Assembly: GCA_021844725.1 (NCBI GenBank)
Contig: JAKBSX010000178.1
Span: 1-6,490, forward strand
Reading direction: 5' to 3'
Length of the DNA: 6,490 nucleotides
Source of the DNA: Actinomycetes bacterium
GTDB taxonomy: Bacteria; Actinomycetota; Acidimicrobiia; Acidimicrobiales; Acidimicrobiaceae
Position numbers and translations under genes: made by a program. The number at the start of each line of letters is the position of its first letter. Within the stretch, counting starts at the first letter, position 1. Of this stretch, positions 1 to 6,398 are shown piece by piece. Below the pieces are notes generated by a model. That model was not told where the DNA came from. It saw only the letters and a list, made by a program, of their open reading frames with translations, and did no database searches.

Positions 1-323
1 GTCGGTCCCAGAACAAAGCTTCCCCCTTTGGCCTCCACCCGCATCAGAACATCACTCATAGTTTCGATGCGGCCAGTTTGCTCCCATAGCTCCACCGGGT
101 GAAGCGCCGAAAGCATAACTTCCTGGGCACCTGCACTGTCGAGTTCCTCCCTGACGATCTGATTCAATTTGGCAAGAACCTTCAAACCGAGCGGAAGAAA
201 ACTATATACTCCGGAAGCCAATCGCCTTATGTAGCCAGCTCTAACCAGTAGCTGATGGGATTCCGCCTCAGCATCCGCAGGAGCCTCTCTCTGGGTTTTT
301 GTCGCTAATCTCGTCATTCGCAT
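1..323 (-). CDS. proS: Prolyl-tRNA synthetase, N-terminal part (3' end outside window)
   Basis: This is the first 107 codons of a bacterial-type class II prolyl-tRNA synthetase, the cytoplasmic enzyme that charges tRNA-Pro with proline using ATP. The visible part begins MRMTRL and continues through the family's N-terminal blocks: ADAEAESHQLLVRAG (residues 16-30), the glycine and leucine-rich GVYSFLPLG (38-46), and the motif 1 region ending GAQEVMLSALHPVELW, then TGR. Motifs 2 and 3, any editing domain and the anticodon-binding domain would lie beyond base 1. The ATG at 321-323 is chosen because MRM(S/T)RL is the usual family start and no in-frame ATG, GTG or TTG was found just upstream. A second ATG two codons in (315-317) is possible. 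No clear Shine-Dalgarno precedes either. It lies 82 bases downstream of ispG on the same strand and may be read through from it. Identity is firm from sequence; completeness cannot be judged. Confidence 0.95.
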   Translation of the reverse strand, partial: MRMTRLATKTQREAPADAEAESHQLLVRAGYIRRLASGVYSFLPLGLKVLAKLNQIVREELDSAGAQEVMLSALHPVELWEQTGRIETMSDVLMRVEAKGGSFVLGP

Positions 324-353
324 GGGTAAAGGATATTTGCTTTTCGATCGGGG

Positions 354-388
354 GGAACTGGAAAACTAAAAAGCTTTTCCAAAGTTCC
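354..388 (-). other. Imperfect intergenic hairpin between ispG and proS
   Basis: In the 82-base gap between ispG and proS (324-405), GGAACT at 354-359 pairs with AGTTCC at 383-388, and GGAAAA at 360-365 pairs with TTTTCC at 375-380. This leaves a two-base bulge at 381-382 and a nine-base loop. The loop side contains the palindrome AAAAGCTTTT (369-378). In the transcribed (minus) direction the stem is followed by a run of C, not T, so it is not a standard intrinsic terminator. It might act in RNA processing, partial attenuation or message stability, but that is inference. Nothing else is evident in this gap apart from a very weak promoter-like match. Confidence 0.45.
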
Positions 389-405
389 ATGCCAAACCGT
401 TATGA

Positions 406-1647
406 CTAAGCATCTTCTTTATTTGCCAGCCGCTTTCGAATCAACTCCACCTTTGTCTCCGAATTATTAGCATCGGCGCCTTTGCTGGCCAATAGTTCAG
501 CCCTGTCGAGTTCCGCTTCACGGGCTGCACTTTCGTCTGCGGCAGCCAAGCGTGCTTCCACGCCCTCATCCACCAGCCTCTGTGCTTCCCGTATAAGTTC
601 AGAGACCATGTCCTGCTCCGGTACTACTCTTACGATTTTCCCTTTGATAAACAAGTGGCCTTTATGCTTACCTGCCGCAATTCCCAAATCTGCCTCACGA
701 GCCTCGCCTGGGCCGTTTACCACACATCCCATCACTGCCACCTGTATAGGAAGATTTAGCTTCTCCATCTCCTTCTGGACCTCGCTGGCAACTTTTATCA
801 CGTCTATTTCGGTTCTGCCACAGCTGGGACAGGCGATCAAATCCAAACCTTGACGCTCACGCAGCCCTAGTGCCTCGAGCAACTGCCGACCGGCCTTTGC
901 TTCCTCTACCGGATCAGCAGTGAGAGAATAGCGAAGCGTGTCGCCGATCCCTTCCGCTAAAAGTGTAGCTATGCCAGCTGTTCCCTTTATCAATCCCGCT
1001 GGAGGAGGACCGGCCTCGGTAACACCCAGGTGCAGAGGTGCGTCGGTTACTTCAGCCAACATGCGGTAGGCTTCGATCATCAGTGGAACGTTAGATGCTT
1101 TTACGGAAATCTTGACGTCGTCAAAATCCACTTCCCTAAAAAGTGAGAGTTCATATAACGCAGACTCAACCAGCGCCTCTGGAGTAGCTGTGCCGTACTT
1201 TTTATATAAATCCGGGTGCAATGAACCAGCGTTTACTCCAATTCGAATTGGGACTCCTCTGCTTTTAGCCTCCCGGGCTACAAGTTTTATCTCCTCGGGC
1301 TTTCGAAGATTACCTGGATTTAATCGAAGACAGGCAACTCCGGCTTCGAGCGCCGCAAGGGCCATTTCATAGTGGAAATGAATGTCGGCTACAATTGGCA
1401 CAGGCGACCTGGGCACTATTCGAGCTAATCCCTCTGCCGCGTCAGCATCATTGCAGGTGCAGCGGACGATATCGGCGCCAGCTCCATAAAGTGAGTAGAT
1501 CTGAGAAAGTGTGCCTTCTACATCCGAAGTCTTAGTGGTGGTCATCGACTGGACAGATATTGGAGATCCGCCACCGACTGGAACACTTCCAACCATTATC
1601 TTCCTTGATAATCTTCGGGGCTTTGAAAAACCAGTTTGTCTACTCAT
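406..1647 (-). CDS. ispG: 4-hydroxy-3-methylbut-2-en-1-yl diphosphate synthase (IspG/GcpE)
   Basis: IspG is the cytoplasmic [4Fe-4S] enzyme of the MEP pathway. It reductively converts 2-C-methyl-D-erythritol 2,4-cyclodiphosphate to HMBPP, the penultimate step to IPP and DMAPP, using electrons from ferredoxin or flavodoxin. The 413-residue protein has an N-terminal TIM-barrel part with SVQSMTTTKT (31-40), VADIHFHYEMALAAL (86-100) and LRLNPGN (107-113). The C-terminal cluster domain has C273 and C276 in CPSCGRTE, C308 in GCVVNGPGEA, and the conserved glutamate E315, so all three cluster cysteines and the catalytic acid are present. It is a bacterial two-domain form without the large plant-type insert. 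About 40 residues beyond the usual end are rich in Ala, Glu and Asp and finish near a lysine and arginine cluster. The ATG start has a Shine-Dalgarno GGAAGG (1657-1662) nine bases away. It lies 100 bases after rseP and probably has its own promoter. Identification is very secure. Confidence 0.97.
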   Translation of the reverse strand: MSRQTGFSKPRRLSRKIMVGSVPVGGGSPISVQSMTTTKTSDVEGTLSQIYSLYGAGADIVRCTCNDADAAEGLARIVPRSPVPIVADIHFHYEMALAALEAGVACLRLNPGNLRKPEEIKLVAREAKSRGVPIRIGVNAGSLHPDLYKKYGTATPEALVESALYELSLFREVDFDDVKISVKASNVPLMIEAYRMLAEVTDAPLHLGVTEAGPPPAGLIKGTAGIATLLAEGIGDTLRYSLTADPVEEAKAGRQLLEALGLRERQGLDLIACPSCGRTEIDVIKVASEVQKEMEKLNLPIQVAVMGCVVNGPGEAREADLGIAAGKHKGHLFIKGKIVRVVPEQDMVSELIREAQRLVDEGVEARLAAADESAAREAELDRAELLASKGADANNSETKVELIRKRLANKEDA

Positions 1648-1690
1648 TTAGATCGACCTTCCAAGATACATTTCTCATCCGTTAGACACA

Positions 1691-1719
1691 ATTTTATTTT
1701 CGCTTTGACACATCGACAA
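1691..1719 (-). promoter_or_regulatory. Predicted sigma-70-type promoter for ispG
   Basis: In the 100-base gap between rseP and ispG, the minus strand reads TTGTCG (plus positions 1714-1719, 4 of 6 matches to the -35 consensus), a 17-base spacer, then TAAAAT (1691-1696, 5 of 6 matches to the -10 consensus). Transcription would start near 1684, giving a leader of roughly 36 bases that contains the GGAAGG ribosome site. Spacing and position are ideal for an internal promoter serving ispG and possibly proS. This is a by-eye prediction in AT-rich DNA. Confidence 0.5.
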
Positions 1720-1747
1720 TGTAATGAACACTCGTATCGCCGCCCGC

Positions 1748-3061
1748 TTATCCGAAAGGATTTGAAAGTGGATGAGTTATATCCAAGTACAGAGCGGTCA
1801 CGCCGAGCAAGATAATAACCGTCAGGACGAAATAAGTTACAGGCATCAATTTCATGATGTCTACCTGATACCGCTTCTGCTTAGTCGAACGAATCCGCTC
1901 ATAAATTGCAATGGCAATATGTCCACCATCTAATGGAAGCAACGGTATTAGATTGAATATTCCCACAAATATGTTTATTGAGAACAGAAGCGAAATTACC
2001 GAACCGATACCTGACCGAACCGCCTGAGATGCCAACCTGACAATACCTACTGGTGATTCAAACCTGGAAGAAGCTCCCGGAGAGTTGATTTGAGTTGATG
2101 GATTCTGAAGTTGGTGAACATAGCTCGAAATTCCATGAGGTGAGAAGTGGCTGACCAGCGCTCCGATAGTTTTCAAAGAGTAGCTCCACATATTGGTGGC
2201 TGAAGCTCCTATTGCGCTAATTGGATTCATCTTTTGAATTGGCGAGACTAGCTCAACCCCGATGATTCCCGTCGGCTTGGAGGACTTCGGAACTATTGGC
2301 TGCCCTGAGACTGTCACGTTATTAGCGTTAGCTGGCACAACATGTTTTGTTGCGGTCGTCCCGTTCCTGGTAACCACCAAAGTAACTTCCTTACCAACCG
2401 AATGGGAGATAATTTGTGCAAGTTGGGAGGAGCTTGTAATTTTCTTGCCGTTGGCAGAATCTATAATGTCTCCGGGCTGAAGACCCGCTTTTGCCGCAGG
2501 AGCTACGCTGTTGTCAAATTTGCTTACGGCAGCGATTTCAACTTTCGAATTATTAGGAATCCCTATAAAGCTAAACAACGACCAAAGCAGTAAAAAAGCC
2601 ATCACAAAGTGCATAACCGAACCAGCGGAGGTAACGATCACCCTTTGGTAGAACTTTCCCTGACGGTAGGTCCTAGGTTCATCTTGTGGATCCACAGTTT
2701 CAAGCGAATTCATTCCGATGATTCTCACATAACCACCCGCAGGAATTGCTTTAACCCCGTATTCGGTCTCACCTTTTCGAATTGACCACAACTTAGGACC
2801 AAATCCCAAAAAGTACTCAGTAACTTTCATCCCTGACATTTTGGCGGTTATAAAATGGCCAAGTTCATGGATCATAATCATCGCCACCAAGGCGGCGACT
2901 ACAGCGATGGTTCCAATGGTGTTGGTATATAAACCAACCACCACGATCGCGAACACGACAAGAATCAACCGGATGACCGAGCGCCCTTGTCCATTCCGGG
3001 CAGCTGAAAGGTCTGAGGCCTCGGTAGTCGTATTTTCCGACTGATCGTGGCGCGAATTCAA
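1748..3061 (-). CDS. rseP: RIP metalloprotease, site-2 protease family (RseP/Rip1-like)
   Basis: This is a membrane-embedded zinc protease of the M50 family. Members cleave membrane-bound anti-sigma factors or other single-pass substrates within the bilayer; the substrate here is unknown. The 437-residue protein carries the zinc motif HELGH (65-69), followed by GFG at 86-88 and a PAGGYVRIIGM block (107-117). A PDZ domain follows at about 174-240 with AGLQPGDII, and the third zinc ligand lies in the LDGG motif (377-380) within NLIPLLPLDGG. Hydrophobic segments lie at about 29-44, 49-67, 141-168, 348-375 and 408-428. A polar 28-residue N-terminus plus an extra hydrophobic stretch precede the active-site helix; E. 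coli and mycobacterial relatives have HExxH near residue 21. The start is TTG (3059-3061), overlapping the dxr stop as TTGA, with Shine-Dalgarno AAAGGGG six bases upstream, which implies coupled translation. A later start inside the polar tail cannot be excluded. The family is certain; the symbol follows common usage. Confidence 0.94.
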   Translation of the reverse strand: MNSRHDQSENTTTEASDLSAARNGQGRSVIRLILVVFAIVVVGLYTNTIGTIAVVAALVAMIMIHELGHFITAKMSGMKVTEYFLGFGPKLWSIRKGETEYGVKAIPAGGYVRIIGMNSLETVDPQDEPRTYRQGKFYQRVIVTSAGSVMHFVMAFLLLWSLFSFIGIPNNSKVEIAAVSKFDNSVAPAAKAGLQPGDIIDSANGKKITSSSQLAQIISHSVGKEVTLVVTRNGTTATKHVVPANANNVTVSGQPIVPKSSKPTGIIGVELVSPIQKMNPISAIGASATNMWSYSLKTIGALVSHFSPHGISSYVHQLQNPSTQINSPGASSRFESPVGIVRLASQAVRSGIGSVISLLFSINIFVGIFNLIPLLPLDGGHIAIAIYERIRSTKQKRYQVDIMKLMPVTYFVLTVIILLGVTALYLDITHPLSNPFG

Positions 3062-4218
3062 TTATTTCCCCTTTCTCGAACTAATTGCTCAGTTACCCGC
3101 CGTGCTGTAAAGTCAATTTCCAAAACATCCTCTATTGAATCTAAAACGGTATCCTGGTACTGCTCCAAGCTGGCCCGAACCGTTTCAAAAATCTCTATCC
3201 ACCTGATTTTGTGTTCTATAAAAGAGCGCACCGCAATTTCATTTGCTGCGTTAAGCCAGGTTGGGGCTGCTCCTCCACGTTTCCCAACCTGATATGCAAG
3301 ATGCAGTGAAGGAAACTTTTGATGATCGGGTGGCTCGAACTGTAGGGTCCTAACTTGACCCCAGTCCAGTGCCGCAAAGCTGTAAGTTAATCTGTCTGGA
3401 TAACTTAGAGCATAACCTATTGGCAGCCTCATATCCGGTCCAGAAATTTGCGCTATAGCCGATCCATCTCTAAATTCAACCATTGAGTGGACTAAAGACT
3501 GGGGATGCACAACCACATCTATGCGATCGTAATCAACTGCAAATAGCTGCTGGGCCTCAATTACCTCTAGTCCCTTATTCATCAACGTAGAAGAATCCAC
3601 ACTTATTTTCTGCCCCATTGACCAGGTTGGATGTGCCAACGCGTCTTCTAAGGTGACGCTCTCAAGATCAGCCCAATCCCAAAGCCTAAAAGGGCCACCA
3701 GAAGCAGTGAGAATCAACCTTGACACTTCGTCACCGCTGTGATTTCCAGATCGCAAAGCTTGATGAATGGCAGAGTGCTCTGAATCGACCGGAATAATCT
3801 CGCTCCCGGATTTGGCCCTTACTTTAGAAACTAATTCACCGGCAGCTACTAACGACTCCTTGTTTGCAAGCGCCAAACGCTTGCCGCTCTGTAGTGTTGA
3901 AAGAGTCACCGGTAATCCGGCAAAGCCTACTACGGCATTTAGCACTACCTGACCTAATTCCGCAATCCCAGCCGAAGCCTCTGATCCCGTCACAATTTCC
4001 GGAGAATAACCGAGCCCTTCTCGTAGCTGAGGAACGTACTTTTCATCAAAAATACCAATAAATTTTGGCCTAAATTGATTGGCTTGCTCCACCAATAGAT
4101 CTACATTTGAATTGGCTAAAAGCGCGACCACTTCAAATTGATCGCTGTTGGCACTTATTACATCTAATGCCTGAGTTCCTACCGAACCAGTTGACCCTGC
4201 AATACTTACTTGAACCAA
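3058..4218 (-). CDS. dxr: 1-deoxy-D-xylulose 5-phosphate reductoisomerase (DXR)
   Basis: DXR is the cytoplasmic, NADPH- and divalent-metal-dependent enzyme that rearranges and reduces DXP to 2-C-methyl-D-erythritol 4-phosphate, the committed step of the MEP pathway and the target of fosmidomycin. The 386 residues have a normal family length. Visible motifs are the dinucleotide-binding GSTGSVG (8-14), LANKESLVAAGELV (117-130), metal ligands D145 and E147 in PVDSEHSAIHQ, SGGPF (173-177), the flexible active-site loop HPTWSMGQKISVDSS (196-210) with W199, and metal ligand E218 in MNKGLEVIEA. A C-terminal helical domain follows. The start is TTG (4216-4218): it gives the usual distance to GSTGSVG, has GGAG six bases upstream, and an in-frame TGA two codons upstream blocks any more distant start. 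It lies 23 bases after cdsA and overlaps rseP by four bases, so co-transcription with both is likely. Also called ispC. Confidence 0.97.
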   Translation of the reverse strand: MVQVSIAGSTGSVGTQALDVISANSDQFEVVALLANSNVDLLVEQANQFRPKFIGIFDEKYVPQLREGLGYSPEIVTGSEASAGIAELGQVVLNAVVGFAGLPVTLSTLQSGKRLALANKESLVAAGELVSKVRAKSGSEIIPVDSEHSAIHQALRSGNHSGDEVSRLILTASGGPFRLWDWADLESVTLEDALAHPTWSMGQKISVDSSTLMNKGLEVIEAQQLFAVDYDRIDVVVHPQSLVHSMVEFRDGSAIAQISGPDMRLPIGYALSYPDRLTYSFAALDWGQVRTLQFEPPDHQKFPSLHLAYQVGKRGGAAPTWLNAANEIAVRSFIEHKIRWIEIFETVRASLEQYQDTVLDSIEDVLEIDFTARRVTEQLVRERGNN

Positions 4219-4224
4219 AATTCA

Positions 4225-4228
4225 CTCC
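4225..4228 (-). promoter_or_regulatory. Shine-Dalgarno fixing the TTG start of dxr
   Basis: The minus strand reads GGAG, six bases, then TTG. Two codons upstream of that TTG is an in-frame TGA (4222-4224), so the ribosome site and the stop codon together leave TTG as the only reasonable start for dxr. The GGAG also forms the fourth codon of a mini-ORF that begins with ATG at 4234-4236. Confidence 0.7.
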
Positions 4229-4241
4229 AGTAACATGGCGT

Positions 4242-5789
4242 CTAACTGATATGCAAGACTTTCAAAAGGTAATATACCGCTGGTAGGACAAATAATAAAC
4301 CATCGATCCTATCAAGCATACCACCATGTCCAGGTAACAGCTTTCCCATGTCCTTTATACGCAGATCCCTCTTAATCATAGATTCAGATAAGTCCCCAAG
4401 CGGGGATATCACAGCCACCACGATTCCCAAAACTAACCCGCTGGAGGGAGTCCACGGCGCAATCATTGGTACAACCAAAGCACCCACTATTACCGAAGCA
4501 CATGACCCCGCGATAAGGCCTTCCCAAGACTTCGACGGACTTATCTCAACAGCAAGTTTATGGCTGCCGAAAACTGAGCCAAAAAAGTAGGCAACGGTAT
4601 CGTCGGCAACTGTAACTATGATCGCCCCAAGTAAGAATGCGATACCGTTTGCATGAGGAAAATCCTGAGGGCGCAATAACAAGGCGGCGAAAGATCCGAG
4701 GCCACCGATCCATATAACCCCCAGATAGGTGATAGAGATATTCAGAGTGGGCTCACCTTTGATAACTCCGAACAGATACCACAACATCGAAGCAACTACC
4801 AAAAATGCAAATACGAGTGGAATCCCACCCGTGCCCTTCAAATAAGTGGTAACTAGAAGTGATATAACTGCCGCAATGCCGAGAAGAGAAGCCGGACGAA
4901 ATCCTGCTAATCTCACAGTGTCATAGAATTCGATAAGCGCCAAAGTAATGGCAATAACCACCACGCCAAGTGCGGTCACAGTGCCAAAGTGGAAGGCTAA
5001 AAGAACGACCAACCCCAGGCCAATTCCCGTGCCGATCCGAGAAATCGGTAGATGCCTTTCCTTCACTTCAGGTATACGCCTCTCTGGCCGAGTTCTAAGA
5101 ATCTTCTCTTTGCGTGAAGCAAAGTCTGATGGAATATACGCTGATTCGTCAGCAGTACTGGCAGCTTTTACTTGCTCCTGCTCGTTCCCTTTTCTAACGC
5201 CACCATGGCGATCCTTTATTGAGCTGTCAACCTGAGCAAACCGTAACCTAAAAGATGGGATGTTAAAACGTCGAATTGGCAGTGCTATCTCCTCAGCACT
5301 GGCAAATTCACTCTGAAGGTCCCCATCACTCGATACATCTCCTGAAATGCTACCTTTAGCCTTCCATGTTATCGGATTACGGTCTAAATGACTGATTCCT
5401 TCCCTGGACGAGCCACTGCGAAGGAATTGTCTGGAACCGCTTTTTCTTTTATGAATGGGAACATTTGGGGAAATATGGACCGAATTGGTGGAGGAATCCC
5501 CGCTATCCGGGGTTAGCTCTTTGCCATTTACAGAACCTGCACTTGTTCCATCGTCAGATGTAATCCCGAGCGAATAACCTGGTGGCGAATAACGCAACTT
5601 AGAAACACCACTGTCGCCATCTAGTTCAGATAGAACCCGTGGTATCTCCCCGGTTGGCGGATCAGTCCAAGGTGGGAGCTCGAATCCTAGAGCATCTCCT
5701 GCCTCTGATCCAGGGGGCTTAAAACTAAAGTCAACATAGTTGCCGTTCTCACCCGATTCCGGATCGACTTGCCCACCATTGTTAGTCAT
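4242..5789 (-). CDS. cdsA: Phosphatidate cytidylyltransferase (CDP-diglyceride synthase) with long N-terminal extension
   Basis: CdsA is the integral membrane enzyme that joins phosphatidic acid and CTP to give CDP-diacylglycerol and pyrophosphate, the branch-point precursor for membrane phospholipids. From the ATG at 5787-5789 the protein has 515 residues. The catalytic part (about 245-515) has eight or nine hydrophobic segments, VADDTVAYFFG (394-404), SPSKSWEG (417-424) and the complete family signature, running from SMIKRDLRIKD (470-480) through GHGGMLDRID (487-496). The first 245 residues are polar, rich in Ser, Gly, Pro and charged residues, and look disordered. They contain an ordered-looking island LPPWTDPPTGEIPRVL (38-53). 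Typical CdsA proteins have about 270-300 residues. A TTG six codons upstream (5805-5807) is less likely because the strong GGAGGA would then lie inside the gene and no ribosome site precedes it. It sits 39 bases after the end of frr. The enzyme assignment is secure; the role of the extension is unknown. Confidence 0.95.
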   Translation of the reverse strand: MTNNGGQVDPESGENGNYVDFSFKPPGSEAGDALGFELPPWTDPPTGEIPRVLSELDGDSGVSKLRYSPPGYSLGITSDDGTSAGSVNGKELTPDSGDSSTNSVHISPNVPIHKRKSGSRQFLRSGSSREGISHLDRNPITWKAKGSISGDVSSDGDLQSEFASAEEIALPIRRFNIPSFRLRFAQVDSSIKDRHGGVRKGNEQEQVKAASTADESAYIPSDFASRKEKILRTRPERRIPEVKERHLPISRIGTGIGLGLVVLLAFHFGTVTALGVVVIAITLALIEFYDTVRLAGFRPASLLGIAAVISLLVTTYLKGTGGIPLVFAFLVVASMLWYLFGVIKGEPTLNISITYLGVIWIGGLGSFAALLLRPQDFPHANGIAFLLGAIIVTVADDTVAYFFGSVFGSHKLAVEISPSKSWEGLIAGSCASVIVGALVVPMIAPWTPSSGLVLGIVVAVISPLGDLSESMIKRDLRIKDMGKLLPGHGGMLDRIDGLLFVLPAVYYLLKVLHIS

Positions 5790-5792
5790 AAA

Positions 5793-5798
5793 TCCTCC
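5793..5798 (-). promoter_or_regulatory. Strong Shine-Dalgarno deciding the cdsA start
   Basis: GGAGGA on the minus strand lies three bases before the ATG at 5787-5789. It is the best ribosome site in the window, though the spacing is short. It favours this ATG (protein start MTNNGG) over the in-frame TTG at 5805-5807, which would place the site within coding sequence. Confidence 0.7.
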
Positions 5799-5828
5799 GG
5801 CCCTCAAGAGTGTTGCACAAAATCTTGC

Positions 5829-6398
5829 CTAAACTTCTAAAAGCTCTTTTTCTTTAGTGGCAAGCATCGTATCAAGCTCAGTTATATATCCAGACGTCAA
5901 TTTATCTAAATCCTTTTCGGCCCGATCGAGGTCATCAGTAGTTATGCTGCCATCCTTTTGCGCTATCTCCAGTTCGTGTCGGGCCGCGCGCCTTAGGTTG
6001 CGAACAGACACTTTGGCCTCTTCCGCCTTTGCTCTCACAACCTTTACAAGTTCTTTGCGGCGCTGTTCATTCAGCGTGGGAAAAGTCAACCGAATGATGG
6101 AGCCGTCATTGGACGGATTAATTCCCAGATCTGAACTCTGAATCGCTTTCTCGATCGCTCCTAGTGCAGACTTGTCATAGGGTGATATCACGAGAACTCT
6201 AGCTTCGGGCACTGATATGCCAGCAATCTGCTGCAACGGGACGCTCGACCCGTAGTAGTCAACAGGTAATCGCTCGACAAGTACCGGAGAAGCCCTTCCA
6301 GTTCTCACCGTAGCAAAATCAGCTTGAGCATGGGCTATAGCCTTAGCCATTTTGTCTTTTGTTGCCTCATAATTATCGTTAATTATTGATTGATCCAT
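5829..6398 (-). CDS. frr: Ribosome recycling factor
   Basis: RRF acts in the cytoplasm with EF-G to split post-termination ribosomes from mRNA and free the subunits. The 189 residues are near the usual 185. The tRNA-like two-domain fold is represented by an N-terminal helix with VRTGRASP (31-38), the domain II hinge and beta region YYGSSVPLQQIA (48-59), ISPYDKSALGAIEKAI (71-86), LGINPSNDGSIIRLTFPTLNEQRR (91-114), and the long C-terminal helix pair beginning with RRKELVK and VRNLRR (132-137). The conserved arginines of the VRNxRR motif are present. The ATG (6396-6398) overlaps the pyrH stop by one base as TAATG, and GGTGAG at 6402-6407 serves as a moderate ribosome site, so translation is probably coupled to pyrH. 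The pair pyrH-frr followed by cdsA is a widely conserved bacterial order. No anomaly is seen. Confidence 0.97.
   Translation of the reverse strand: MDQSIINDNYEATKDKMAKAIAHAQADFATVRTGRASPVLVERLPVDYYGSSVPLQQIAGISVPEARVLVISPYDKSALGAIEKAIQSSDLGINPSNDGSIIRLTFPTLNEQRRKELVKVVRAKAEEAKVSVRNLRRAARHELEIAQKDGSITTDDLDRAEKDLDKLTSGYITELDTMLATKEKELLEV

Noticed and set aside
365..395. Possible proS promoter: TTGGCA (390-395, minus strand) with a -10-like TTTAGT (365-370).
   Set aside because: The spacing is 19 bases, the -10 match is only 4 of 6, and it overlaps the hairpin; at better spacing the -10 match is poorer.
482..853. Plus-strand open frame opposite ispG, with similar plus-strand open frames opposite rseP, dxr, cdsA and frr.
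   Set aside because: These are Ser/Thr-rich antisense shadows of well-identified minus-strand genes, with no recognisable domain.
1708..1723. Short inverted repeat ACAT...ATGT in the rseP-ispG gap considered as an operator or terminator.
   Set aside because: Only four base pairs, no T-tract, and it lies within the promoter spacer and -35 region; likely chance.
4222..4224. TGA before dxr read as tryptophan (alternative genetic code) to extend dxr to the upstream ATG.
   Set aside because: dxr itself ends in TGA at the rseP junction, no internal TGA codons are needed elsewhere, and the TTG start already gives the normal DXR N-terminus.
5790..5807. Longer CdsA beginning at TTG 5805-5807 (MRAGGF...).
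   Set aside because: The GGAGGA ribosome site would lie within the coding sequence and the TTG has no ribosome site of its own; the ATG at 5787-5789 fits better.
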